This document shows, piece after piece, positions 26,530 through 34,921 of a stretch of 64,000 nucleotides of DNA. Positions within the stretch are counted from its first letter, which is position 1. Every line of letters begins with the position of its first letter. This DNA is from Aliidiomarina haloalkalitolerans (GTDB lineage: Bacteria > Pseudomonadota > Gammaproteobacteria > Enterobacterales > Alteromonadaceae). The translations under genes were made by a program, and so were the position numbers. The notes beneath the pieces were generated by a model. That model had not been told where the DNA came from and did no database searches. It saw nothing but the letters and a program-made list of their open reading frames with translations. The DNA lies in assembly GCF_003987315.1 (NCBI RefSeq), contig NZ_PIPI01000001.1:806001-870000 (forward strand), given 5' to 3'.

Positions 26530-27072
26530 TCAGCGCTCTGTTGGCTGCAAGCGAATCACGAGCGCGACGCCGCCAAGAATCACCAAAGAACTCAAAACAA
26601 TTCGTAATGTCAGCGGTTCGTTGAGTAAAAATACCCCGGCCACCGCAGTTATCACCGGCACACTGAGCTGTAACGTTGCTGCACTCGTTGCGCGTAACAT
26701 CGGTAATACCGCATACCAAAGTGCGTAGCCAGCGCCTGACGCAATTGCACCTGAGAGAATCGCATAGAATGCGCCCGTTGCGGCGGATATACTCACATAC
26801 GCAAACGAAAATCCGGCGGCATAAACAAACAGCATGCAAGCTGACTGCCAATTTCCCTTACTCAGGATTTGAATGGTTGCGAACCGTTGGCGGCTCATGA
26901 CAATACAAGCGAGCATCAACGCCCCCGAAATTAAACGCAGTGAAGTAAAACTCGCTGCGTCTATATCGGTTTCCAGTAACGCGGCTCGGCACAAGAGCGA
27001 ATTCGCTGCGAAAGCCAGCATGGCCAATGCTGTCCATGCCATAGTACGCAATGAACTCGCAACTAAACTCAT
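26530..27072 (-). CDS. EamA/DMT-type transporter with internal deletion
   Basis: This 180-residue membrane protein matches the first three helices of EamA-type transporters (MLAFAANSLLCRAAL and the FSFAYVSISAATGA end of helix 3). At about residue 101 (near 26772) it jumps straight to the C-terminal part (FYAILSGAIASGAGYALWYAVLP, then AATLQLSVPVITAVAGVFLLNEPLTLRIVL). Roughly 100-110 residues, about four helices spanning both EamA repeats, are missing without loss of frame. Six hydrophobic segments remain. It may be a decayed gene or a functional mini-transporter. No ribosome site is obvious. Confidence 0.7.
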   Translation of the reverse strand: MSLVASSLRTMAWTALAMLAFAANSLLCRAALLETDIDAASFTSLRLISGALMLACIVMSRQRFATIQILSKGNWQSACMLFVYAAGFSFAYVSISAATGAFYAILSGAIASGAGYALWYAVLPMLRATSAATLQLSVPVITAVAGVFLLNEPLTLRIVLSSLVILGGVALVIRLQPTER

Positions 27073-27079
27073 GCCAGAC

Positions 27080-27523
27080 TTAGCCGCGTCGTTTGGTTGC
27101 TAGCCACAAAGCAATGAAAAGTGCGAACACATTCACACCAAAATAGAATGGCTGATGACTCTCGAAGAAAGACGCACTGAAGGCACTGCCAAAGTGGAGA
27201 TTAAAATGATAACCCCAGTTCGACGGTTGCAGAATGAAGGTGATGAAGCCACCTGCCGCGAAAAAGTAACCAAAAACAGGTGAGCTTAATACCGGTACTT
27301 GAATGAGCCAGTACCAGAAGCCCATGCGGGCACCACTTGGATGATTCTCGAAGATTCGAATACCACACCAAACACCCCAAGCGTAAATTAAGAGAAATGC
27401 GGCATACAGCAACATGGCCAAGGTATTGCTAATTTTGACCATTTCACCGGCAATAAGCACCATGCCGACAAAACTACCACCGAGCGTTAACGTACCAAGA
27501 ATGCGTTGTTGCAAACGTCCCAT
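27080..27523 (-). CDS. Small four-helix membrane protein of unknown function
   Basis: This 147-residue protein is not recognised. It has about four membrane segments (LGGSFVGMVLIAGEMV, LAMLLYAAFLLIYAWGVWCGI, PVFGYFFAAGGFITFIL, FGVNVFALFIALWLA). A conserved-looking aromatic loop (GFWYWLIQVP) and a basic C-terminus (TKRRG) follow. A helical membrane topology with both ends inside is plausible. AAGGA precedes the ATG by 11 bases. It lies 7 bases upstream of the truncated transporter and may share its transcript. Confidence 0.6.
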   Translation of the reverse strand: MGRLQQRILGTLTLGGSFVGMVLIAGEMVKISNTLAMLLYAAFLLIYAWGVWCGIRIFENHPSGARMGFWYWLIQVPVLSSPVFGYFFAAGGFITFILQPSNWGYHFNLHFGSAFSASFFESHQPFYFGVNVFALFIALWLATKRRG

Positions 27524-27697
27524 AATGAGATTTTTCCTTATTCGTTATTATTGTTAGCTTTTTATAAGTTGCTGCAGATTACCGCAACTTTCTTTAAAAG
27601 ATAATAACCAAAGAATAATTTTACGCTTGAATTGATCCGCTCGACGCCTCATATACCTATACAACATTTATTTACTTGTTCTGCCTACGGAGTTTGT

Positions 27698-28741
27698 ATG
27701 GCCCTTACTGCTTTATTTCAACCTATCACCCTCAACGACGAACTAACGCTGCCTAATCGTATCACCATGGCTCCGTTAACCCGTTGTATGGCCGATCCAG
27801 GGCTTGTCCCGACTGAGCAAATGGCCGAGTACTATGGACGTCGCGCCGAAGCCGGCTTGATTATTTCTGAAGCCACGATTATTCGTGCCGATGCCCAAGG
27901 CTACCCGGACGTACCCGGAATTTTTACCACTGAGCAAATTGAAGGCTGGAAAAAAGTCACTGCCAAAGTGCATGCCAATGGCGGCAAGATCTTTATGCAG
28001 CTTTGGCACGTCGGTCGCGTTGCGCATTCTTATTTTTCCGGCCTACCGCCGGTTGCGCCCAGTGCAATTCGACACGAAGGCACCCTGCCACGCATGCGTG
28101 ATTTAAGTTATGAAACTCCGAAAGCGCTCACTTCTGACGACATTCAAGTGCTGGTGAATGATTATGTCACGGCTGCTAAAAATGCGATGGCGGCAGGCTT
28201 TGATGGTGTTGAAATTCATGGTGCCAATGGTTATTTGATTGACCAGTTTTTGCATTACGACACCAACAAACGAGATGACGAATACGGCCAAACCCCGGAG
28301 AATATGAGCCGCTTTGCGCTCGCTGTCGTCGACGCCGTCAGTGCTGCCGTTGGCGCCAAACGCACAGCCTTGCGGATTACTCCGGGCGCCTACGCCCACA
28401 TTCAGCCCGACCCACGTGACCGCGAGGTCTTTGACTACTTCATTGAGCAGCTTAATCAGCGCGAGCTTGCCTACTTACATCTTGGAATATTTGACGACAG
28501 CCTCGAGTTTGACTTTCTTGGCGGCCGCTCCAGTCAGTATATCCGTGAACACTATCGTGGCACCTTCATGAATGTTGGTGGTTTAACGCCTGACACCGCT
28601 GCTGCCGGTATCGAGTCCGGTGCATTTGACCTTGCTGCGATCGGCCGATTGTTTATTGCCAACCCTGACTTTGTTAAGCGTGTTCAAGACAACCAGCCGT
28701 TGGTTACTTACAAGCCAGAAATGCTCGCTGAATTGGTTTAG
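27698..28741 (+). CDS. Old Yellow Enzyme family NADPH-dependent ene-reductase
   Basis: This FMN-dependent flavoprotein reduces activated alkenes, and some relatives (NemA) reduce nitrate esters or N-ethylmaleimide. The 347-residue TIM-barrel has PITLNDELTLPNRITMAPLTRCMAD, the substrate-binding pair in FDGVEIHGANGYLIDQFLH and a C-terminal FMN-phosphate site (NVGGLTP...DLAAIGRLFIANPD). ATG 27698 has GGAG 5 bases upstream; the frame open to 27632 is unlikely. It is divergent from the unknown membrane gene. The exact substrate cannot be told. Confidence 0.9.
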   Translation: MALTALFQPITLNDELTLPNRITMAPLTRCMADPGLVPTEQMAEYYGRRAEAGLIISEATIIRADAQGYPDVPGIFTTEQIEGWKKVTAKVHANGGKIFMQLWHVGRVAHSYFSGLPPVAPSAIRHEGTLPRMRDLSYETPKALTSDDIQVLVNDYVTAAKNAMAAGFDGVEIHGANGYLIDQFLHYDTNKRDDEYGQTPENMSRFALAVVDAVSAAVGAKRTALRITPGAYAHIQPDPRDREVFDYFIEQLNQRELAYLHLGIFDDSLEFDFLGGRSSQYIREHYRGTFMNVGGLTPDTAAAGIESGAFDLAAIGRLFIANPDFVKRVQDNQPLVTYKPEMLAELV

Positions 28742-28746
28742 TCTCC

Positions 28747-28776
28747 TTGCTCTAAAAGCGCATTCGGTGTTAGAAT
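28747..28776 (+). promoter_or_regulatory. rplY promoter (extended -10)
   Basis: TTGCTC (28747-28752), an 18-bp spacer, and TAGAAT (28771-28776) preceded by TGT, an extended -10. The start point is predicted near 28783. The -10 lies within a GCGCATTC/GAATGCGC inverted repeat (28758-28780). Confidence 0.6.
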
Positions 28777-28782
28777 GCGCGA

Positions 28783-28829
28783 CCCCTGAATTCAGGGGCT
28801 TCTACTGTGTTCTGGTCGCGGAGCACAGT
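28783..28829 (+). promoter_or_regulatory. Structured 5' leader of rplY (two hairpins)
   Basis: The predicted transcript begins with a perfect palindrome CCCCTGAATTCAGGGG (28783-28798). A 9-bp stem follows, ACTGTGTTC (28804-28812) with GAGCACAGT (28821-28829), including one G-U pair. The ribosome site CGGAGAAAC lies just after. Autogenous control or 5'-end protection is possible; no known riboswitch class is recognised. Confidence 0.5.
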
Positions 28830-28852
28830 CCATTAATTTTCGGAGAAACGAA

Positions 28853-29494
28853 ATGAGTCAACCAGTTTACGAATTCAACGCTGAAATCCGTACTGACTTG
28901 GGTAAAGGTGCGAGCCGCCGCCTGCGTCACGAAGGTAAAGTTCCTGCCATTCTTTATGGCGGTGATAAAGAAGCTGTGTCTTTAACTTTAATCCATGACA
29001 AAATCATTAACGCTGCAGACCACGAAGGTTTTTACAGCCACATTTTGACTTTGCACATTGATGGTAAAAAGCACCAAGCAATCTTGAAAGACGTTCAGCG
29101 TCACCCGTTCAAGCCAAAAATCACTCACTTAGACTTCCAACGCGTCAGCGCGAAAGAAGAACTTCACACCAACGTACCTTTACACTTCATTGGTGAAGAA
29201 GCAGTGAAAAAAGCTGGCGGCGTTGTTGTTCACCAGTTGAACGACATCGAAATCACTTGTTTACCAAAAGACCTGCCTGAGTTCATCGAAATTGATGTAT
29301 CTGGCTTAGGCGTTGGTGACAACATTCACTTGAGCCAAGTTACTGCACCAAAAGGCGTTACTTTCGTTGAACTAACGCGCGGCGCTGATCACGACTCAGT
29401 GGTTGTAACCGTGAGCAAGCCGAAAGGCGAAAAAGTTTCTGACGATGCTCCTGAAGCACCAGAAACTGACGTAGCAGGCGAAGACAAAGAATAA
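28853..29494 (+). CDS. rplY: 50S ribosomal protein L25, Ctc long form
   Basis: This 5S-rRNA-binding ribosomal protein, 213 residues, is the long Ctc/TL5-type with an N-terminal L25 domain ([21 protein letters not shown]...[15 protein letters not shown]) and a C-terminal beta domain (about 100-185). An acidic tail [17 protein letters not shown] ends the protein. E. coli has only the short form (94 residues). GGAG precedes the ATG. It is followed by pth and ychF, a common ctc-pth-ychF operon. Confidence 0.95.
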   Translation: MSQPVYEFNAEIRTDLGKGASRRLRHEGKVPAILYGGDKEAVSLTLIHDKIINAADHEGFYSHILTLHIDGKKHQAILKDVQRHPFKPKITHLDFQRVSAKEELHTNVPLHFIGEEAVKKAGGVVVHQLNDIEITCLPKDLPEFIEIDVSGLGVGDNIHLSQVTAPKGVTFVELTRGADHDSVVVTVSKPKGEKVSDDAPEAPETDVAGEDKE

Positions 29495-29511
29495 TCTGCG
29501 GAATCGTATCG

Positions 29512-30102
29512 ATGTCAGCAGACATTCGTCTCATCGTGGGCCTGGGAAATCCAGGCCCCGAATATACAGCAACCCGGCACAATGCCGGGTTCTGGTTTGT
29601 TGAAGACCTTGCTCGGCAATTCAACGCACCGTTGAGCCCTGACAGTAAGTACTTCGGTCAAACCGCTCGCTTAGGCCCTCCCTATAGCGATACTCGCCTC
29701 CTCTTGCCGATGACCTTCATGAATAAAAGCGGACAAGCTGTAGGCGCAATGGCGAACTTTTTTAAAGTCACGCCCGAACAAATTCTCGTGGTTCACGATG
29801 AGCTCGACCTGCCGCCCGGAGTGGCGAAGTTTAAACAAGGTGGAGGTCATGGTGGCCATAACGGCTTAAAAGACATTATCCGAGCACTTGGAAATAACAA
29901 TAATTTCCATCGTTTAAGAATCGGTATCGGTCATCCCGGTCACGCCTCTCAAGTGACGGGTTATGTGCTTGGCAAAGCGCCGAGCCAAGAGCAACAGCTC
30001 ATAGACGACGCCGTGCGAGCGTCTTTACGCGGTGTCGAAATTGCCTTGCGCGACGGCTGGACCGCCGCCAAGCAATACTTACATTCCATCAAACCTGAAT
30101 AA
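29512..30102 (+). CDS. pth: Peptidyl-tRNA hydrolase Pth
   Basis: Pth recycles peptidyl-tRNAs dropped by ribosomes. The 196-residue protein has [23 protein letters not shown] with the catalytic His at residue 23, [11 protein letters not shown] and the [16 protein letters not shown] loop. Its length and motifs match E. coli (194). It lies 17 bases after rplY and 14 bases before ychF, consistent with one operon. Confidence 0.97.
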   Translation: MSADIRLIVGLGNPGPEYTATRHNAGFWFVEDLARQFNAPLSPDSKYFGQTARLGPPYSDTRLLLPMTFMNKSGQAVGAMANFFKVTPEQILVVHDELDLPPGVAKFKQGGGHGGHNGLKDIIRALGNNNNFHRLRIGIGHPGHASQVTGYVLGKAPSQEQQLIDDAVRASLRGVEIALRDGWTAAKQYLHSIKPE

Positions 30103-30116
30103 GTTGGACTGCACTC

Positions 30117-31208
30117 ATGGGATTTAAATGCGGAATCGTTGGTTTACCCAACGTTGGAAAATCAACCCTCTTTAATGCTTTGACCAAAGCCGGCATCGAC
30201 GCTGCGAACTTCCCGTTCTGTACCATTGAGCCCAACACAGGCGTGGTGTCAGTACCAGATACACGCTTAACCGCATTGGCCGACATCGTCAAACCACAGA
30301 AGCTCATTCCAACGACGATGGAGTTCGTGGATATCGCGGGCTTGGTTAAGGGCGCATCGAAAGGTGAAGGTTTAGGTAACCAGTTTCTTGCCAACATTCG
30401 CGAAACCGATGCCATTGGCCACGTCGTGCGCTGCTTCGAAGACGACAATATTGTCCATGTTGCTGGTAAAGTGAATCCACTCGACGACGTCGACACCATC
30501 AATACCGAATTAGCGTTGGCAGACCTCGACTCGGTTGAAAAAGCAATTCACCGTCTTGGCAAAAAAGCCAAAGGTGGCGACAAGCAAGCGAAAGCCGAAA
30601 TGGACGTGCTTGAGAAGTTGTTACCGGCGTTATCAGAAGGTCAAATGGCGCGAGCTGTCGAGCTGACTGATGACGAGCGTAAAGTCATTCGTTCTTTTAA
30701 CTTATTGACGTTAAAGCCGACCATGTACATTTGTAACGTGAGTGAAGATGGTTTTGAGAATAACCCTCACCTCGAGACAGTACGCAAGATGGCCGAGAGC
30801 GAAAACGCTATTGTTGTACCAGTCTGTGCTGCAATTGAATCAGAAATTGCAGAGCTTGACGACGAAGACAAGGAAGAGTTCTTGTCGAGTATGGGTCTTG
30901 AAGAGCCCGGCTTAAATCGAGTCATCCGTGCTGGTTATGAACTGCTTAACTTGCACACCTATTTTACTGCGGGTGTGAAAGAAGTGCGGGCGTGGACGAT
31001 TAAAAAGAATTCGACCGCACCACAAGCGGCTGGCCGTATTCATACTGATTTCGAAAAAGGCTTTATTCGCGCTGAAGTCGTTGGTTACGACGACTTTATT
31101 AACCACAATGGCGAACAAGGTGCCAAAGACGCTGGTAAGTGGCGCTTAGAAGGCAAAGAGTACATTGTGAAAGATGGCGACGTTATTCATTTCCGCTTCA
31201 ACGTTTAA
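30117..31208 (+). CDS. ychF: Redox-regulated ATPase YchF (Obg-family P-loop NTPase)
   Basis: YchF/OLA1 is an Obg-related NTPase that prefers ATP, binds ribosomes and modulates stress responses. At 363 residues it equals the E. coli length. The P-loop [35 protein letters not shown] (switch II) and the C-terminal TGS-like domain ([31 protein letters not shown]) are intact. It follows pth closely and ends before a strong terminator. Confidence 0.97.
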   Translation: MGFKCGIVGLPNVGKSTLFNALTKAGIDAANFPFCTIEPNTGVVSVPDTRLTALADIVKPQKLIPTTMEFVDIAGLVKGASKGEGLGNQFLANIRETDAIGHVVRCFEDDNIVHVAGKVNPLDDVDTINTELALADLDSVEKAIHRLGKKAKGGDKQAKAEMDVLEKLLPALSEGQMARAVELTDDERKVIRSFNLLTLKPTMYICNVSEDGFENNPHLETVRKMAESENAIVVPVCAAIESEIAELDDEDKEEFLSSMGLEEPGLNRVIRAGYELLNLHTYFTAGVKEVRAWTIKKNSTAPQAAGRIHTDFEKGFIRAEVVGYDDFINHNGEQGAKDAGKWRLEGKEYIVKDGDVIHFRFNV

Positions 31209-31231
31209 ACACTCGACGTCAGAGTAAGTCC

Positions 31232-31269
31232 AAAAAAGCTGCCCTTCAAGTTGAATTGGCAGCTTTTTT
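31232..31269. terminator. Terminator between ychF and truncated hemoglobin gene
   Basis: AAAAAAGCTGCC pairs with GGCAGCTTTTTT, A/T-tracted on both sides, so bidirectional. The loop region TTCAAGTTGAATTG is identical to that of the fadE/S41 terminator. Confidence 0.88.
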
Positions 31270-31285
31270 ATTGCCTGCTAGATGC

Positions 31286-31738
31286 TTATCGCCCAACAAT
31301 CTCGTCATGCATCGGCGCCAACAGCGCAAGCAACCGGTTTTGAGCTGATATCGAAATATTCAAGTCGTCCATCGCTAACTGCAGCCCCTCCACCAGTGCA
31401 TTAAAGTCACTGCGTGTCACGCCCATGCCAGTATGCGATTTAACCATATCATCGCCCGTGTATGTACACGGACCACCGGCCAACTCACAAATTTGTTCAC
31501 TAAGTTTTTCGTGTAAACGCACAACATCAATATCCATAAAATGATGACGAATGCGGCGGTCTTCAGCGACGTTAAACAATAATTCTTCGACTAATTTTTC
31601 AATGCCGTCTGTACCACCTAAAGCGTCATACAAGGAATCATTTGCATGCGCTACCGTACTAGTTATCGGAGAAAAACCGATCGCAACTATGAAGATTAAG
31701 CCAACGAGATGAATACAACCTGTTTGTAATTTATTCAT
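31286..31738 (-). CDS. Exported group 1 truncated hemoglobin
   Basis: The N-terminus is a signal peptide (hydrophobic LVGLIFIVAIGF, probable cleavage AHA-ND). A 2-on-2 globin follows: LYDALGGTDGIEKLVEELL, the CD-region Phe in HHFMDID, ELAGGPCTYTG and the proximal His in MVKSHTGMGVTRSDFNALVE. Group 1 truncated globins bind O2 or NO, and several detoxify NO. Export to the periplasm is unusual, as is Phe at the expected B10 Tyr position (ELLFNVAED). A strong GGGGGAGGG ribosome site precedes ATG. It is the last gene of a four-gene unit. Confidence 0.87.
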   Translation of the reverse strand: MNKLQTGCIHLVGLIFIVAIGFSPITSTVAHANDSLYDALGGTDGIEKLVEELLFNVAEDRRIRHHFMDIDVVRLHEKLSEQICELAGGPCTYTGDDMVKSHTGMGVTRSDFNALVEGLQLAMDDLNISISAQNRLLALLAPMHDEIVGR

Positions 31739-31747
31739 ACCCTCCCC

Positions 31748-32590
31748 CTAAAACGACGCTTGCAAGTTCAAGTAATAGCCCGTTTGATTGTCGGCTCCTG
31801 CAATTGAACCTAAATCGAGAAATGCACCCACGAGAGCAACGCGCTTCGACGGAAACCAAGCAATGAAAGCTGACATTGCATCGTCCTCACGAGCAAAACT
31901 CAAATTATTCGGCTTTTGTCGGTACTCAAGTCCAATTGCCAACGAACGATGCAGAAACACACCCGTCGCCGCTTCAACACGAACATCATAACTATCATTC
32001 AAATCGCCCCCAAAGCCGAGCAGTCCAAACTGATTCGCTCGAGTGGCGCGAACCGTCACATTCGCAAGCCAAGTTCTGTCTAATGGTCCAGCAAGCCAAA
32101 CCTTGCTCGCTGCAATGTAAGCCTCCCAGTCATTCTCTCGCTGCGAACCAACGAGTTCAGGAATGTCATAACGGGTATTTCTTTTATAGAGCGCTCCAAC
32201 GCTGACTTGGGGCATTGCGGTGTAAATTAAATCGCCAGCAACGCGATATTTCATACCAAAAACTTGTTGGCGCAATTCGGCACCGAGATTTTCAAGCGTA
32301 AATTGTTGGGCCGCTATCGATATTTCGAAACGGTTTTTATATGAAAAACTTGCGGCCGTTACATCGAGGCGATAATCATCAACTTGTGCACGAGTCAGCG
32401 CGACCGTGCCACCCATTTCATCATCTTCCGTGTAACCACTAATCACCGCCCATGGGACTAATCCGCCACCGGCAGCTCCCTCCGTGGTGGTCGCTCCGCC
32501 CGTCGCCAATAAGCGCCCTTCGGCCGCTTCAGCTCCCCATGGGAGGAAAGCCAATAAAGCGCTGGTCATTACTATCTGTTTTATCTTCAT
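31748..32590 (-). CDS. DUF3034 family, predicted outer-membrane beta-barrel-like protein
   Basis: This 280-residue protein has a signal peptide (LLAFLPWGAEAAEG). Alternating hydrophobic strands run through most of the protein, ending in the aromatic YYLNLQASF, as in outer-membrane barrels. GGATTTEGAAGGGLVPWAVISGY, RATRANQFGLLGFGG and the FIAWFPSKR stretch are, as I recall them, DUF3034 signatures. The function of the family is unknown. It sits between the GGDEF/EAL gene (12 bases) and the truncated hemoglobin gene (9 bases), so it should be co-transcribed. Confidence 0.75.
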   Translation of the reverse strand: MKIKQIVMTSALLAFLPWGAEAAEGRLLATGGATTTEGAAGGGLVPWAVISGYTEDDEMGGTVALTRAQVDDYRLDVTAASFSYKNRFEISIAAQQFTLENLGAELRQQVFGMKYRVAGDLIYTAMPQVSVGALYKRNTRYDIPELVGSQRENDWEAYIAASKVWLAGPLDRTWLANVTVRATRANQFGLLGFGGDLNDSYDVRVEAATGVFLHRSLAIGLEYRQKPNNLSFAREDDAMSAFIAWFPSKRVALVGAFLDLGSIAGADNQTGYYLNLQASF

Positions 32591-32602
32591 AGAGATCCCA
32601 TT

Positions 32603-34921
32603 TTAACCCTGTGACTGCTTCAGCCATTCCGTTAATTCTGCTGCTGATATAGGACGGCTAAACCAATAACCTTGAAATACATCACAATCATACTGGCGCA
32701 GCAAATTTGCGGTTGCTTCATCTTCAATCCCTTCTGCAACAACTTTTAAGCCGAGCTGATGCGCCATTTGAATCGTCGACTGCACAATCGTTTGGTCGCC
32801 CTCATGTTGGCTCAAATTCATGATAAAGCTGCGGTCAACTTTTAATTCTGTTGCCGGCATGTCGCGCAATTGCGCTAACGATGAATAGCCAGTTCCGTAA
32901 TCATCAATGGCAACTTTAACCCCAGCGGACCTTAGTTTGCTGAGTTGCGCTAAGGCTTTCTCCGGTTCGCTGATTACTGCACTTTCAGTGACTTCGACGG
33001 TTAGCAAATCAGCCTGAACATTGGCTGCGGCGAGCGCACCAAAAACTTCATCAAGTAGTTGCGGTTCCATTAAGTCGCGAGCCGATAGATTAACCGAAAG
33101 TTGAAGTCCCGGCTGCACGACTTGCCAGCTTGCAAGTTGCTGAATGCTGCTATGCAGTACCCAACGGGTGATTGCAAAAATATTTCCTGATTGCTCTGCT
33201 AAGGGAATAAATTCAGCTGGACTGACAAAACCAAGTACCGGATCGTTCCAACGAATTAAAACTTCGACACTCAAGGTGTGTCCACTTTGACTATCAATCT
33301 GTGGTTGGTACACAAGAGAAAATCGTTTTGCTTCGATCGCTTGCGGGATGGCTGCTGAAATCGCCAATGTTCGCAAGTAAGGCTTATCTTCGCCCTCTTG
33401 ATATTCTGCAAAACTGCTCTTCATTTGCTTTGCCTTGTTTCGCGCAAATTGGGCTAAGCGAACCAATTCATCTCGAGAACTTGCCTGACGTGGTGCCTCC
33501 GCAGCTCCGGCGCTCAGTGTGATGCCGTAACTCACTTCCGCAACAATAACCGGTTCCGACGCCTGCTCGATCAACGACTTTAACTCGATCGCTGCGTGTG
33601 CCGTTGAGCCGTCATAAGTCAGAATGAATTCATCACCCTGTAATCGGAAAAGTTTGAAGCGATCGTCAGCTAATTGCTGTAAACGCTGAGAAAAAACTAC
33701 CAAAAGAGCGTCACACACACTGCGCCCAAACATCTCATTCAAGCGGCGGAAATTATCGAGATTTAAGACAATAACAGTCCAATCTTGTTGACTGACTAGA
33801 CGTTGCTCTGCAACCTCATGAAACGCCCGCTGGTTGGGTAAGCCGGTTAAGACGTCATGTTGTGACTGAAACCAGATTTTTTGTTCGCGATCTGCAATCG
33901 CATTTTGCATGCTATCGAGTGCAAGCGCTAAGAGGCCAATTTCATCGCGACCTTGGTGAGGGATTTTCTGCTCATACTTACCACGAGCAATAGCGTCTGA
34001 TACCTTTGCAAGGTTTCGTAGCGGCTGAACAAAGCGTCGACTCGCAATGAGTGTTACTGCAACTGTGATTAAAAGCGTTAAGATGACAATCGCCAACAGT
34101 TGCGTTCGCAAGACGGTAAAGGGTTCCGCGGCGGCAGTTTGACTTGCGGTCAGCAGAATATCGATAGGATATTCGGCCACATCGCTACTCCCACCACTTA
34201 ATGTCAACCAGCGTCCCGCTTTTGATTCTGCTTGAAAAAACAAGTCCAGTTCGTTTGCCATTAATGCCTGTTGCAGGTCATTTTGAATCTCTGCTTGAGC
34301 AGAAGAAATTACCTTAGGTTGTGCGGTATTTCGACCAATCACAAAATGCACATACGAATTCGTCAATTGTTGTAATTGTTCTGCAAGCGCACGATCAACA
34401 GCGAAACCTAACGTGAGCCAACCAAGTAAATGCGGCGCTCTTATCGGCACCCAAACCACTTGAAACAATTCACCCTCAGCAAGAATCATCACGCCGCCTT
34501 GCGCATGTTGCGCCGATCCGTCGAGGGTCATATAGCGATTTAATCGAGAACGTTCTTCAGTGCTCATTTCGTGACTAGCTAAGACCGTGCGTTGTTGCGG
34601 GTCGAGCAACATAACCAGTTCCGCATTTAAGCGTTGGGCGTGGTTTGTGAGGGCGGAAATAATAGTTTCTTCATCCTCACTAACTAACGCTTGGCGAAAT
34701 CCAAAATCATCGGCCAACACAAAAGCAGCCTGCCGCAGTTGCTGATCACGATAATCGATCACTTGCGTCAGGACTCGCTCACTTACCGCTAACTCACGAT
34801 CCGTGTGGACAGTAATACTTTGGTTCGTCGCAAACACAATGGCCACAACCACAACAAAAAGAGCGGCAGCAATGCAACTTGCGATAAGAAGGAGCAAACG
34901 GGTCCGAAAATTAATGACCAC
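32603..34921 (-). CDS. Membrane c-di-GMP phosphodiesterase: periplasmic sensor, HAMP, degenerate GGDEF, EAL
   Basis: Two membrane helices (about 8-30 and 272-294) bracket a periplasmic, Cache-like sensor of about 240 residues. A HAMP linker (295-345) follows, then a GGDEF domain whose signature is QGDEF (428-432), probably inactive as a cyclase. The EAL domain from about 520 has EVL (553-555), NLSARDL, TVEVTES, DDYGTGYSSL, the catalytic-Lys LKVDRSFI stretch, AEGIED and QGYWFSRP, so it looks active. It probably hydrolyses c-di-GMP in response to a periplasmic signal. GTG 34921 has AGGAG 8 bases upstream and lies within the end of the cupredoxin gene. Confidence 0.88.
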   Translation of the reverse strand: MVINFRTRLLLLIASCIAAALFVVVVAIVFATNQSITVHTDRELAVSERVLTQVIDYRDQQLRQAAFVLADDFGFRQALVSEDEETIISALTNHAQRLNAELVMLLDPQQRTVLASHEMSTEERSRLNRYMTLDGSAQHAQGGVMILAEGELFQVVWVPIRAPHLLGWLTLGFAVDRALAEQLQQLTNSYVHFVIGRNTAQPKVISSAQAEIQNDLQQALMANELDLFFQAESKAGRWLTLSGGSSDVAEYPIDILLTASQTAAAEPFTVLRTQLLAIVILTLLITVAVTLIASRRFVQPLRNLAKVSDAIARGKYEQKIPHQGRDEIGLLALALDSMQNAIADREQKIWFQSQHDVLTGLPNQRAFHEVAEQRLVSQQDWTVIVLNLDNFRRLNEMFGRSVCDALLVVFSQRLQQLADDRFKLFRLQGDEFILTYDGSTAHAAIELKSLIEQASEPVIVAEVSYGITLSAGAAEAPRQASSRDELVRLAQFARNKAKQMKSSFAEYQEGEDKPYLRTLAISAAIPQAIEAKRFSLVYQPQIDSQSGHTLSVEVLIRWNDPVLGFVSPAEFIPLAEQSGNIFAITRWVLHSSIQQLASWQVVQPGLQLSVNLSARDLMEPQLLDEVFGALAAANVQADLLTVEVTESAVISEPEKALAQLSKLRSAGVKVAIDDYGTGYSSLAQLRDMPATELKVDRSFIMNLSQHEGDQTIVQSTIQMAHQLGLKVVAEGIEDEATANLLRQYDCDVFQGYWFSRPISAAELTEWLKQSQG

